Assembly (NCBI GenBank): GCA_023053545.1
Contig: JAKZAN010000005.1
Span: 1,736,001-1,800,000, forward strand
Length of the DNA stretch: 64,000 bases
Source: Lepidurus packardi
Taxonomy: Eukaryota; Arthropoda; Branchiopoda; Notostraca; Triopsidae
Direction of reading: 5' to 3'
Part shown: one piece after another, positions 46,654 to 60,900 of the stretch
Numbering within the stretch: position 1 is the stretch's first letter
Layout: each line of letters begins with the position of its first letter
The notes under the pieces: model-generated
Databases searched by the model: none
Told to the model about the DNA's origin: nothing
What the model saw: the letters and a program-made list of their open reading frames with translations, nothing else
Position numbers and translations under genes: made by a program

Positions 46654-49600
46654 CTAGACATCACTTCTTGTATCGTTTAAGGAGAATTTCCTCAAAATTG
46701 AGTATTTGGTTACAAAGTTATATACGCAGAAGCAATGCGCGTTCAGAGACACCCTTGCCAAGCACGTAGGGGAGCCTTCAGCCCCGAACATTTGTGACTT
46801 ATGAGGTGTGAAAACAAACCCGGGATTGATCCCCCCCCCCCCCCCCCCCCCCCAAGGTTGACAAATGATTTCACTATCTCACGCCTTAATTATTCGCTAA
46901 TTAACACAATCGACAGTCACAAGTGTCGACCGTGCGAAACCGGCCTCGCGACATTTTCCACCATCAAAAAGTTCTATTTGTGATGTGGGCTTCCAGCCGA
47001 AACAATACTCGCCTCTTGTTCTCCGTTTTTTTCTTTTTGGCATCCCGGTAGAGCAATTGACGTAACTTGAAAGGTGGGCCTTTGTAACTCAAAACAGTTT
47101 AACGGCAGCAAAATGAAACAGAAGAAAAAGCAAAAAAAAAAAGAAAATCCGAAGAACAAGGGAGATCTTTAGCTTGGCTGATGCAAGCAAGACAGCTTTC
47201 TCTTGGGAACTTCGGTTGCGATCCGAGTAGTTGCACACTCTGAAAAGTACCCCGTAACTTGCAATGGACAGGGACCGGGACACCACCCAACGTTACTATT
47301 GAAACTTGAACTGAACGACACTTACTTGCGCTGTTAAAGGATATTTCAAATGGAATAAAAAAACAAAACTGAATGGCTACAATATATATATGGTCCTAAG
47401 ACGCTTGGACAATGACACAGCTTTCAGCGTGTCCTTTAGCATACACATGAAAAAAAAAAGGATAGTTAACATTTGGAATGCAAAGGAAACCACACAGAGC
47501 GAGTGAGAGAACATCATGCTTTGACCGTTGTTGGACATGGCTCGTCTATGCTAATTTCGTATTCTTGGGTATTGCAAAGCTTGGCCACTTATTGAGCAAA
47601 GTAATTTTTGCTCGGGCACTTAAAGCTTATTCCTCATGCTTGTGCGTTGGAAGGGGGAAAGGAGCAGCAGCACCGTGCGTCAGAAGTAATGAGTTGTGTG
47701 GAAAAAGTGGTGGACACTGTTACTTCAAAGTCATGCTCATGCAGAGGGGGGAGTTAGATATTTGAGTTAGCATCGGCTCATATGCAAAAAGGAAACAACA
47801 ACCCTTTTCCTTCATGAATCTTGCATGGATTCCCAATAACAAGAACTGCATGCTTGGTCACGTTTTCCTTTTTGACATATCCTATGGCCAATCGGAATCC
47901 TTGGCGTGCGTTAACATTCCCAAATTTTCAAAGCTGATTTGCTTTTTGGTGGCCGGAAGTCTTACCAAATGTTCTTTAATGTTCGAAGGAAAATCTTATT
48001 CTTTTTCTGTTGTAAGATCCGTTAGGCGTATACTCGATAGGAAGTTTATCGATAGCGTGTACAAAATGAGGTGAGGCCATCATCGCAAATCGATCATCTT
48101 CAACGTTTTTTTTTTTAATTTTAATTTTTTGCTTTCATGAAATGAAAATTGTCTTGGGGAGGATTTGGTGAACGTAGAACTCTATAGGAAGTGTTGAACG
48201 GAACCGCGATTTCCTTTATTAATCCCGTTTTATTCATGATATAAACATTTCATCGCCCACGAGTGTTCCAAAAAGAGGCCTTCCCAACTTTGAGGCGCAG
48301 AGAAGAGAGACTTTCCGTTCTCTAAAAGGATGGATTGCTCCGACAACATGAATAGCATGAGGGCTTTAGGATATTACGCGCCGGTGAAAACTTTGAGCAG
48401 AAGGAAAGGAACTTCTATCATCCCCCTTTTACCTTGCAGCATGCCAAGCGAGTACCGAGATTCTTCAAATCGAAGGAAATTTCCTAAGAAGCCTTTCTGC
48501 AACTCACAACTCACCTCGCACCAAGTTATGCGTTTGGACTTGTCTTAGCCAAAGCCTTTGAAGCTGAAGCTTCATCATAAAAGTCCAAAGAGCAATTAGC
48601 GAAGAAAGTTATGAGCCTGTATCTTCAGCGCACGGGAAGGTAGCCTTTCTCCCTTTCCAATTCTCATTCATAATCTCATCGGTGCTAATGCAATTCATGC
48701 CTGCCAGTTACTTGGCTTGTTGCTCGGCCGGACCAGAATTATCATAATACTTATTTTAAATGTGCTAGACGGATTGGCTCACCTTAACTAATATTTTTTT
48801 TTATTATTCCGGCAGCTGCTCAGCAAACGAAGCATTTTTTCAGGTAATAAAATGCTCTTGGTACCTATTTATTTTATTTAAGTTGATTTTACCCATGCAC
48901 TCATAGTTGCCTCCGACTTGGGAGGGCTTCTTTGAAAACGAACAATAATGTCGAACACATTCCTCGATAAAGGAAGAGGTGCGTGCTAAGGGATCAACCC
49001 TTTTATAATGTTTTTTTTATGGCGTCCTTAAAGATGCAAACGAGCTTCATTACCGGAGCCCCTTTGGGGCGTCCAGAACCCCCCACCTGGGCATTTTCTT
49101 GTTTCCAGGCCATGCTTTGATGATTTTTCCAAAATTTTCTTTTCTTATTCTTTGAAATTTTTTTAGTCCGTGGCTAGGAAGGTGTACATAATTGTATTTA
49201 ATAAACACACGTCACACGTGTCACTCCTGTGTGGTTTGTTATGGTTTAAGTTCCTTTTTTTTCTTATTAAGGGAAACCAAAGTCCATAAGAGCAACCAGA
49301 TCCCGGATCGCTCTGGTTGAGTTTCAGCTTTGTTAATAGCTGGGGCCACGCCGCAATATGTTATGCATTGTTGGACATTACATGCCATAGCCTCTTGGCT
49401 ACGCCTTATTTCTGCTCCTCAAGCATACACAAACACAATTTGATGCCTCCGTGACGATAGTACAGGTACGATGTGGTGGTGTCATCCGGAATCGCTGACC
49501 GGTACACAAGTTTCGCGACCCCTGTTCAGCACTATAAGACGTCACACGAAATTGTCCAAGAGGCGCGGAAACACGCTCATATGGCATTCATAATCGTGTT

Positions 49601-52581
49601 GATATGCAGCGCAAGTTTCTCGAGGCTCCGGAAAGGAGGCAACACCCATCTTTTAAACAACGACGTGAAATTTGGGGAGAATTACATTATACCCAACAAG
49701 AGCCGCCAAACAATGGCGTCCGAATGATCAGCCCACGCCTCCTTAAAAAAAAATTCTAATAAAAATATAGTGGCACAGGAAAGCACTAAGGCAAGTTGAA
49801 TGTCCTTTCGATATTCTAATGCCGTTCGGATTCCCAAAAAGAAATGGGGGATTCTCTAACAATACTAAACCGAGTATTATGTCTTGTTAGTGATGCGAGG
49901 GTGGCAGATCTTTGAAACCACGCTTTAAAGCGTTTCACAAAAGGGAAAAGAGTCAAGTGACGGAAGCGCCAGGGGGTTGAGCCACAACAATGCTTAATGT
50001 GTGGTCTATGAAGTTCGGAAAGTGATAGTCTCCAGCCCCAACACGCTGTTAGTCGAGCGTTTAATCTCCCTTTTTCAAGTGTAGCAAACACAAATGAAGA
50101 ACGGGACATAACAACTTGGACCTGAAAAGGCCCTCAAATGCTTAATAGGGAAAGAAACCCCATGGCTGACCATTGGCAACACGGTCACCCACCCTCGCTA
50201 TTGTTGGCCCCCATGTCCAAGCGTATAACTGTAGAAATCGCGGTCACTATGCTCACTGTCCGGTCAGTTGACCCTCTGATGATGACCTTTATGTCACTAA
50301 TGCCAATCCTATTACCGCTCTGACTCTTTTAGAGCGGCACGTCAGGGATCCCTTTCATCCATCCGTTTCTTTTCAAGCCGTCGAACCGTGCTTTGGAGTC
50401 AATGGGGTCAATTGCAGACAATTGCCTTCATCTGACTGTCCAATGAACCATCCATAGGCGTGACAATTTAAATGTCTTTCAAATCTCCTTACCCATTTTT
50501 TCTTTAAAAAAGAAAAAAGTTGATTTTTTTTATATTCTCTTACGTTCGTTCGGTGAGCCCAGAGGGGATAGCTTATTTTTCCATTGCCTAAGGCGTCCGC
50601 AAAGCACCCCTTCGTAAGGGACTTCGTAAGGGACACGAGCTATCATACCCCGAGGCGGTCGTAGGGTGGAAGGGGTGGAAGGTGGAAAGGTAGTAGGGTG
50701 GAAAGTTCCTGATAGCCTTTTTTTGTAAGGGCTTCTTACGGTCAGTGATGACGGGGTAATTAATCGGACACGTTTCCAGCTCCATTATCATATCTTATTC
50801 CTTTTTGTCCCTTTGGTTAAGATATGAAGAAACGATTTCTTTCCACCCTCCCAACCCTAACCAATGCTGATGACAGAAATCCATCATGGCAATGGACCTT
50901 CATTAAGATATAGTTTTATTCTTTTCTTTGGGTAGAACGTTTGCGCGACGACTCCAAAGATAAATAAGGGTCCGCCAGAGCGCGCTAGTGTCGCCACTCT
51001 CGAAGCGTGTCAAAGCTGACCAATGACGCCAAGTTTCTTCTTGGCTTGTAGCTGATACAGCTTGCGACAGAGGGGTTTATTGATTTCCCTTTTTGTTTTT
51101 TTGTCCCCCGCCGTATGTCCTCGCAAAACTAGATTGCCTTAGTATGGAATTGGTTCGTAAGCCCAAACTGCTTTTGCCAGCAAAACGCAAACAGCCCAGA
51201 GCAGCAGAAATTTCGACTTCTGCAGATTCCCCGATGTATGATATGCCAAGGGTTTGTAGGTGGTCCTATTGCGGGTTGACCGTTCTTTTTTTTACGACGT
51301 GGTGAGTGCGTGATTGAGCGAGTCCTTCAATCTATGACATCCACCAAAAAAGAGAAATAAATAAGAAAAGAAATATCCAGTGGAAGTTATTGCCTTTTCC
51401 CGAACAAGGAAGGGGTCGTGTTTTCGCCAAGAATATAGGGAAACGATTGCTTTTATATTCCTGCAAACATCTGATAGATACCAAAAAAAGCAAGGATAGT
51501 TGTTACCACACAACCCCTCCCATTATCCACCCCCCATCCGAGTGTTGAGTGCCTGTTCTGTTGCGGTTTTTATAGATAGATATGGACAAGGGCCAAAGCT
51601 GTGTCTGCCCATGCCCTGCCAGGATGTCCGTCCTACAGAAATAGCCCGTTCTTTCTTTTTCGCTCCCGTATGAGGTATAGAGCCAGTTCTCGCAGTAGCA
51701 GCAGTAGTAGGAGTCGTAGTGGTGGTAGTATAGCCTCCCACAACAATTGCTCGTAATTCATAGCTCAATTGGTGTGTCCTACTGGATGGTGGGATCGAAT
51801 AAAACGGGGCAAAGCGAGAAACTGCAGCAATTTTGGGACATGTGGGGGGGTGAACCAGTCATAGTGGGATCCACATGAAGCAGAATGCACGCCCGAAAAG
51901 GGGGGAAAAGGTTATAGATATTGTTGCCTATTGTTGCTGTCGATTGCTAAAGTGCTTGTTGGTGGGGGGGAGAGGCTTATTTTCGGCCCTTCATTTTGGT
52001 ATCTCTCTCGCTTGTGGTTAAGAGTCGCTATCCGGGGAAACCTTTTTTATGGATTGGATGTCCAGTTCCTTACATCGGTAGGATATTAAAGAGGGATGCT
52101 TTTACAAGGGATGAAGTATGAAAGGGGGGGATTACAGATCCTCCATCAACTAATGAATCCGATTCAGGCTTTTTTTTATAATCGGACTTGGGGAATTATA
52201 TTACGAATCTTACTTTTTTGGTGGGGGGGGCACCCAAAGGATAATTTTTTGAAGGGCTAATATTAAGGATCAAAGATAAAAAATAATCATAAGGATAATA
52301 AGGATCAAATTGAAGAGCAGCAGAAGGGAGCCCAAAGGTGAGGATAATTAGTTGAAAAGTCATGGCATTTTGAGTGTCTCTGCGCGGCCTTTGGTCATTT
52401 CCCACGGTTTCTGGTGAGTTCCAGTGGCGAACCCACCCCCCACCCGCGGGATGGAGAGAGGACTTTTTCTTCGGTTGGGGTATTATAACCCTCGGAGCTT
52501 TTTCGATGCCCAAAAGTCGTGGTAAACCATCACCTTTAAGACCTGGGAAACTGAGAATCGCAAGGAAAACCTTTACCTTAC
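46654..52581. other. Non-coding stretch, no gene recognised
   Basis: Includes a C23 tract (46831-46853) and many T-rich runs. ORFs of 80-97 aa (for example plus 47478-47765 and minus 49816-50109) have no domains or splice support. Confidence 0.45.
46831..46853. repeat. C23 homopolymer
   Basis: Twenty-three consecutive C on the plus strand. Rare in an AT-leaning genome, and likely length-variable. Confidence 0.98.
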
Positions 52582-52868
52582 CGATTATTAGGGTCATCAT
52601 CATCATACTCGTCATCGCTGGCGCCCCAAACGCTCCGCGTATCCTTAACATGCACGGAACCACACCTTTTTTTAGCCCTGGCCTGGGTTATGTTAGCAGA
52701 CCGCCCGAAAATCAGTGGGTCTTGGCCGCCCCAGTCCGGAATCAACATATCAAACGGACATGCCCAGCAATGGAAACCATTTCGAGCCTGTCTCTGTTGA
52801 TGACCTTCTTCCAAAACGCTGGTAGCAAACAGATCCTCCAGACAGCACAATAAGAAAATAACACACAC
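52582..52868 (-). CDS. Candidate exon of a small secreted cysteine-containing protein
   Basis: On the minus strand an acceptor (ACAATTACCAG before 52868; an alternative, CCCTATTGCAG before 52906) opens a frame. It reads VCVIFLLCCLEDLFATS, like the rest of a signal peptide, then GFHCWACPFDMLIPDWGGQD, a stretch with one Cys, and an acidic end DDEYDDDDPNN. It stops at a good donor (AATCG|GTAAGG) in phase 2. A signal peptide split by an intron, followed by a Cys-x-x-Cys pair, recalls Ly6/uPAR-type genes, but the remaining cysteines that would define that fold are not visible. I found neither the start exon nor a following exon. The overlapping opposite-strand ORFs (52374-52853 plus, 52196-52663 minus) look less protein-like. 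Confidence 0.25.
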
Positions 52869-52906
52869 CTGGTAATTGTGGGTGTAGTTAGTTTGGAAAA
52901 AGGAGG

Positions 52907-55900
52907 CTGCAATAGGGAAAATACCTTGAAAGTGTTTTTCAATCTTACTCAAAATATTCCGAGAGGCCTATCTGCGAGGCTCAATACACGCCCATGTCGT
53001 GTATTGAGTGTCTGACTGTCCGCGCCTTTGCCCAGCACACCATAATGGTCTTGTATTTAAGGATCCATTTTCATGCCCTAGTGCTTCACTCATAACTTGG
53101 CAATAGCAAAAATATAGATTTCATGTATAGTAACTAAACCATGGTCCAGCTCCATCCGCGCCAACACCCTAACAATTTCTTTTTACGTGACGTCACAAGG
53201 CATTTTTGGGGGGTCACTGACGGAGATTATTTTCAGCTTCTTTTTCTACATGGAGAAGATTCTTCAGCCTCGGGATGTCTCTGAGAGAAATCCAAGGCAT
53301 AAGCACCAAGCAAACCAACTATTATATCATAGGAATGATTGGGGATGCAAATGAAGAGGAATTATTTACTCGTGCATCTCGTAGTATGTGACAGGGATCG
53401 TGTAACACAGGAATCATCTCAGTGCAATCTTTGGGGCGCTGGCCGTATACGGTCAAGATGTACCCGAAAGATGGCTAAATAATTGGAATTATTTGTATAC
53501 GTTTCCACTTAGTGATGATGTACGGTACCATCGTTCACCAAACGCTGTGGGTCACGGACAGATCCCATTGTCTTGTAACTTATGTAACATACACAAAAAG
53601 AAAGAGATAGAGAGGTCAACTTCTTACGATTCGAGATGAGTCACTCTCTATCGTATATAGGCATAATGAACGACCATTAAAGTATTTCTGGGTATAATAG
53701 TGGTACCCCATTTTTTTCTCCTTTTCCTTGCCTATATACTTGTGTATGTATATCTGTGAGGCGCCAGGTCCGCTTGAGCATGACTTTTTTTCTAAGGATA
53801 TGGGCGGTGGAGAGTCAATCCATAAAACATGAACGCTCAAAGATCCATCACAAGACACTGCCCAAAACATCCCTAACTTGGGTCGTTCTAGAAACTGGAC
53901 AGGACACAAATGTTTTTGAGGCTTTCCATGTCGAAGACAAAGGTTATATCCTAAGAACGCCAACCACATAACCCAATATTATAGGTCTTTCTATACAACC
54001 AACTATTAAAGGTATAATTTCTCCCAAGTTTCCATTGCAGGTTTGGTTCCGTGATTTGCCCAAATTTCGTTGGGGGTTATGGATTCAGCGGCTGCACCGT
54101 AATAGACCCGACCATCCTTTTCACGAATTTTTAATTAATTTCCCATTAGAAAGTCAGGCTCTAGGGGCTAAATAATACACTCGATTCAATTCGAAAGTAT
54201 GATCATGAACACAAGCGACTGTCTTAAAATGCATGTATGTGTGTGTGATAGAAGTCAGATATGACACAGAGGTTAATTAATCCATCATCATAGATAAAAA
54301 AAAGAAAGCTGATTGTAATTTCTTGGACATTCGTTTTTCCTTTCGGCTCTGTTTGGGAAAGCGGATCAAGATCTCACTCCATTACGTTATCTAACATTGC
54401 AAAAGGACGTCAGGGTCCCAATTTTTTCACATTTTATGTGCTTTCATTTGCTAAGATTGTTTAGGCTGTTTTGTCAGCTTTGTTGACATTGTTCAGCTTC
54501 TTAGCTGGACATTTGGTGCTTTAGGCTTTTTCAGATTTGTTTACATTGTTCAGCTTCTTAGCTGGACACTTGGTGCTGTAGGCTTTTTCTTAGAGGAGGT
54601 ATAGAAAAAGGGTTCTTAAGCGTATAGAACGTTCCGTCTTTCCAATCTGTTCTAATTCCGTTGGTCGAGCATTGCGGGGGTTAAGAAAGAGTCCCCAAGT
54701 ACAGTGGATGACTTCCAACACATGGTCAGGCCTTTTGAAACGGTTTTGGTTACGTCTCCCATATACACACACACATACACACTGATATTTTTTCCCACCC
54801 TCTGTTACTGTCATCTTGTGGGGATCTTCCTGCGTGCTAAAGCCCGGGCGAAAAGGACACAGTGCGGGAGAGGGGTGTCACAACGGACGTAGTATGATGA
54901 GTGATGACCACCATTGCCAGGGTGGGGTCATTTGCGTGACCCGTGTATAACCTTTCCAGCTTCTTATGCCTTTCCAGCTTGCAGCACAGCTCCTTGTTTA
55001 TATACTTTTTCCTGTTTTCCCAGATGCCAGATTGTAAAAACTCAACTTCATCCAGCTGTATGATGGTCCAAACGCTTAAAGCTCAGCAGAGCATTATGCT
55101 GGTCCTTTGCTGCTGGTCATCGTCGGTTGAAACTTTTAAAAATTGTCTTTTAAAAAAAATTTCTTTTAATTTATTTTATTACACAATTCTAAAATCGAAA
55201 AAAAATGAAAATGTGCAACTAAAAGTCGCTTCAGAATTAATTTTAATTTTTGCTTACTGTCGGCGCTGTCAATAAACTTTGGCTGTGTAAACGTACACAA
55301 GCTTGTACGCTCTTTGTTCGTTTTTTGGGTTAGGGAAATGTTTGACAAAGACCATGTCGCTGATGGCTTTTCAAGTCCAAGAATGTTTTAGGTCCAGTAG
55401 TGCAGTACCAGCAAAGCAGGGGGGTCAACTCTTGCATTCCTTTCATAACTAGCCTTGATGGAACGAATGTCATAGAAAGAGCCCCTTCGACTCGGGCAAC
55501 GAAAAAGCTGAAAGGATAGAGAAGGTTATGAATTCCCGTAATTTTTGGTATCTCTCGGATTATGGTGCAAGCTTTACCAGTGGTCTTCCGATCAAGTGGA
55601 CGAAAGGGGGGTGTGGGATATTTTGGGCAAGTTACCCCCCAAGGCCTAGCTACTATATAAAAAGTTTTTCCCGGGGGTTTAACTCTATATAACCGCAGAA
55701 ACTCGAGATAAAGATACCAGTTTCGGTTAAGGGGGGTAAAACTTCTCAAAAGATCCAAATTCTTGAACCGTCTAGACTTGTGGCAAATGTGGTTTGAAAT
55801 GGGATGCTGACCCTTCTGGAAACACTTACGATGTCTGGTTCTGACGTAACTTCACCAGGTTTTCCAAATGTCGCACATAGGGGAACAGAAATTCACTCCT

Positions 55901-57767
55901 TTCTGCCTCACCTTGCGAAGAATTTCAAAACGACGCCGTCTTGGGCCATGTTATACTTGCTTTGCTTTTACACTGCTGTGACCCCACCCCCATTCGGCTG
56001 TCTTCATCTTTATCCGACTCCAAACCAGATACGTGCTTAGTAATGCGTCAGAAATTTGGAGCAAATAGCCGTTAGACAGCAGCAATGGTGACACAAAGGT
56101 TAACCGTCAACGTCCCGCGTCAAACGTCTGAATCTACAGCGCATGTCTGGTGATAGTGACCACGTAGGTATTTGATAGGGCAGCGGGCTATCTGCGAGGG
56201 GTCAGTTCGGGGATGACCAGCGCAAGCTTGCGGTACCATGTTCACAGTCATAGATCTTGTTCCAGGTCAGTAAGTAGGCGGAGCCTGCGCCAATCACTCA
56301 CTAGCCTCGTCGTCCAAGACGTAGAGCAGCTTATTTATGTGAGGGAAAAGTTCGCCATGGTTAGCTGTAACTCTTACGTGGATAATGAATGTCGAAGGGG
56401 GCGTAGCAGGGGGAGGGGAAGGGATTCAAAGGGGGGAAGACGCAGTAATTTGTGAGACTGGGGCGGTCTCCTTCAACGCCCCCGAATGTCCACCCCTTCA
56501 CCCCCACCCCCTTTCTGGGCCAGCGTTTTTGTTCTTTCGTTCCGGTGATCAATGCCTTGACCACAAAACTAACTTTTACAAACTGACCAAAAAGGGAAAA
56601 TGACATGCTCCGTTGACTTGAACTAATCAGTCTTTCTCTGTGGTGTTAAAGGAACAGAGACCCTAAAACCCTTAATACTAGCGTAATGGAAACATCAAGT
56701 TCTGTGGTTCTGGCCGTAGACCTTTCCTCAAGCCCTTCCTAGGTAGCAAATGAGCACTAGATGCCATTGTCTACGATTTTGCCAAACCTTTTTTCGCTTT
56801 TTCTTTTCGAGGTAAGGAATTACGGAGGACCGTTTCTGTTACGATTTAGGAACAAAAGGAAAATATGGCGTTAATTTTTAGGGATTATTTGCTCTGTATA
56901 TATGCCAGCTGTCCCTTTCCCCCGACTTTTTTCTCAAGTTTTGGGCTGCTAAGTATAGAAAAATTTTCCAGGGGGAGAACGAAATGGGCTAAGGGATAAT
57001 GGCATAAGATTGGGACCGTAGCATGTCCAGGTTTTCGGACACTTTGTTTCTTTTGTGTCGGTTTTTCATGAAATTAGACAAGACACTTTCGTTCCTTTTT
57101 AAGTTAACGTTTTGGCTCGGATAAAGTTTACCTTCGTTTTTTGTCTGGTCCCGAAAACCCCCTTTCACCCACCCTCCTGAAAAAAAGTAGATATTTGGTG
57201 AAACACGAAAGAAGTTTTAGACAAGGTCCGAGATACAAGGCAGCGGGCAGTTAATGGGGTCCCACGCACGTTAAATACGATTGCGGCAAGTTCGCTCTTT
57301 GTCTTGTCAAACGAGTTTTTCATGTTTCGTGTTTCACCTCTAACGTCGCAAGTAACTCTTACGTTCTTCTACCATCCCAAGGCATAAGCCTTTTTTCAAA
57401 AAAAAAAAAAAGTAAAACAAAGTTTACAACGTTTAGAATGGCAATTTAGACATTTTAAAATTACAGTAATACAGAGAGCAGTGAAAGGCATTTTAGTAGT
57501 GGAATTGCAACTGGCTCTTCAATAGTCGATAATTCAGCCACATTGGAAATTCCGCTTGTTACTGGCTGAAACTGGTAAAGCTGAATACCTTCAGTTTTTG
57601 GCACAGGACTTGTAAAACGTTCATCAAATTAAGTCCCTTCATCTCTTTAGCTTGTAGCTTCTATCCAAATCTCGCTTGTTCACGAATTGTCTGCCATTTC
57701 ATTCGATTAAGGATCTCACTTTGACACTTTGCACGCACAAACCACACAGAGTCTGCGGAACGCCTAG
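52907..57767. other. Non-coding stretch, no gene recognised
   Basis: Holds the 57-bp tandem repeat (54483-54596) and AT-rich sequence. The minus ORFs 53616-53969 and 55330-55758 have no recognised domain. Confidence 0.45.
54483..54596. repeat. 57-bp tandem repeat x2
   Basis: ACATTGTTCAGCTTCTTAGC ... TTGGTGCT.TAGGCTTTTTC occurs twice, period 57 bp, very similar copies. Confidence 0.92.
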
Positions 57768-57929
57768 CAAACGTGGAGCACCGATACTACGTCACAGGGC
57801 CACGTGGCCGGGCTGGGCCAATGACAAAAATACCCGATTTGAATTTGAGACTTATTGTCTTAATGTCTCAGTTATTATTTCGCACACGATAAAAAGAAGC
57901 ATTTATTGGGAAACTAGGTTTTTTACTCT
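57768..57929 (+). repeat. Dispersed repeat, copy B
   Basis: Plus-strand homologue of the element at 31856-32003, starting AAACGTGGAGCACCGATACT. The copies differ by substitutions and short indels. The surrounding 70-bp direct repeats seen at copy A are not evident here. Confidence 0.8.
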
Positions 57930-60900
57930 TTTTTATGACAGAGTTTTTTTTTGGCTATTGCCCTTTAAGGCTCCTATATGAGCTCAGCACGTTACACCCA
58001 AGCTACAGCGTTGCATGGGCTTACATGAACGCGCATTGCTTGTGCGCATAAACGGCAAGCCGGATAACTTCCTAAACATGCACTCAATTTGCCTAAAATT
58101 TTCCTTAAAATAGAGTAAACTAATTTATAAGGCATGTAGTTTCCAAATTCTCTATTTTGGCTTTTTTTCGCGTAGTTGAAAAAGTAATTTCGTATTTTTA
58201 GATTAATGAAGGTAACAATCTGAAAAAAGAAAACCCAGTTCCTCCTTATTACTAATTCATAATTACTGTCAAGAAGTTTTGTAACAATTTCGTACTTTTT
58301 TTCATTCGATTCTTACGAACGCAGAAGCGTTCCCCATATCACAGAACGCTAAGCTATTAGGGAGCATTCAAAAATAGGAGTTAACTTATTGTTCAGTTAC
58401 ACGCTTAGCTTATGTTAAACGCATTGTGATTGTAAACGTTTTGGGAAGATAGGTTTGGAAGTTATATCACACAGGTTACAGTTTTTTTGGGGGGACCGAT
58501 GGTGACTTTTCTTATGGAAAGGGGTGAAAGGTTCATTCCCGACAACAATAGTTAGTCTGATTTCGCACATAAATTTCATTCTGACATTATTTACCTGCCA
58601 TTTGCTCTAAAAAGAACCTCAAAGCTAAATGCTGATGGCGTTTCGAACCCTTACTTCCAATGAATTAATGCATGAACCCCAGAAAGAGCTGCGCTAAAAA
58701 TTTGTGGGGAAGTTTTACAACTTTTTCCCATGTGTAGCACAATAATAAAGAGTTAGGGGAGAAAAAACTTGCTCTTTGGGTGACTTCTTATAAAATCACC
58801 GTCACTGCTTTTCCAACCCTTTTACCCTTTTGCCCAGGTACACTTTTTATGTATGCATCACCCATCGCCTTAGTAGGCTTTCTAACACAACGGACATTTT
58901 TACCTGAAATGGTAATAGTGTGGACTCCATACAGGCTTTCGATGCAAAAACGACAAGGGAAGGGGGTAGACTAGTACACAAATGCGGAGATTTCCGAACC
59001 TCAGAATTGCCTTTATTATGACCCCTCGATACCAGAATCCGGATCATCATCAAACACAAATGAACCGTTGATCCTTTCTTTGGCTTCCAAAACCCCTTAC
59101 CGAAAAATCCAAAGTCATTCCATGTACCAGCAATAAATTTTTTTTAATATCAGAAGTGTACACAAATGGCCTTAGTAGGCCATTTGTGTAATGGCCAAGT
59201 ACGTTAACACACGTTCATTGACCACATGGCGAGTTAACCCATCTCGCGATCTTTCTCGAGCTTTCGTTTACTTTCACACGCTTGGGGATTCGAGATGCAA
59301 AGGTTACACCGAGTTCTCAGTACATTTCCCTGTATATATACTAACCCTGTCACCTTCTTGGGTTTTATACTTTAGCTCTTGTGTGCTGACGCTGATGACC
59401 TTACAAGAAAAATAAACAGTTCTCGTCCACGTATTCCTTTCTATGACTGTCTGTCATTGCGCCTTAATTTATAAGCAAAAGCCCCTAATAATACTATAAT
59501 AATATTACAGTTACAGAGTACGTATCGTCATTGTCCATTCGGTCCATTTCACAACAGAACTTGGAATTTACAATGTATGCATTTACCTTTCCTTCGAATT
59601 CCCTAATTGTTTCAACACTGAAAATGTCCCAAAGTCGAATATCATATTCTATTGTCAGGTCCAAGAGACCTAAGGCTTCCGTCTACCCTAGCTTACTTAC
59701 GCGAAGCAGTCCTAGATGGCACTGATGTTTGTTATTATTTTGCGAAAGCCTTGCTTAAAAAAAACATAAGGAATATACAGCTAATTTCCGGTACAGTTTG
59801 TACGCTTGTTGTGCTTCTGAAAAGTACAACTTGTCACCACAGACTACTGTAGCAGCACAAAGTCCAAAACGTCCACGATGTCCCAAAGTCGTCGAACTTT
59901 CGGAACAAGATTTCTCGAAAACTGCTGTGGCTCTGACCGAAAAAGGTGCATTAGCATGCTCTAGTTTACTGTAGAATAATTTTTTCATTAAATGTGCTGG
60001 TTTGAACGAAACATTGTTCGGAAATGTCCCTTGCTAACCACCTGTACCGAGCTAAGGTATACTGGAAATTTAAGGCAGAGGACATCTGGATAGCAAAGAT
60101 GCTCAAACAATATTTGGTCGGTTAGCTGCCCATAACTGCGGTGTCCTTAAAAAAATCTAAAAAAATGGTAAAAAAAATAAGAGGCCCAGGTGTCTTCATC
60201 CTGCGAGACTGAAGATGTCCCATTGTAAATCATCCGCTCACTGTAAATCATGTCATGTGTGTACAAATGCGTGCATTAAAAACCAGGAGTCCCTTTAGTT
60301 CGTAACAACGGTGACGCTGTGTCCATTCTAAGAAGAGAAGGCATAAAGTCTCTCTCCGTGAAACAGATTTATTCTGCTCTGCGTTACAACCCAAAAGATA
60401 TAGCATACGAAAATAGTCATTCCCCTTCTTCTTCGTCTTGGACAAAAACGACGTCTTCCTTGTATACACAGTCTGTGTTACGGCCGACGTCACATTGTCT
60501 TTGGATCGTAACCGAATTTCGCTTTACCCTAATCCAATTTCAAGAAGATCGAGCTCGAGATTTCTGTACCGTAGATAGGGGGGAAATAGGGTTCGAAATC
60601 AGAACTCTGGGTTTCTGATCAAAAAGCCTCACATCTTTTCTAACAAGAACCAGCTGGTCCAGCTTGTTGAGGAAACCTTGGAAGAAAAAATGTCAAGAAA
60701 AACTTTTTTTCTTGTTGTGGTGGCCATCTTCGAATCTAATAGTACGAGAAAACCTTCTGGAGACCAGAAAGGTCCTCCTATCCCATCAAGCCAGACCAAG
60801 GTATATCTAACATATAAACCCAAACCATCCCAAGTAACCAACGGTCATCTTTTCTTCCCATGCTGATCCTTATCAAGACATATGGGCTGGGAGGCCTGGG

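Noticed and set aside
52374-52853. 159-aa plus-strand ORF, second longest non-BCL11 frame
   Set aside because: Low-complexity hydrophobic and proline stretches mirror an opposite-strand candidate; no domain or splice context.
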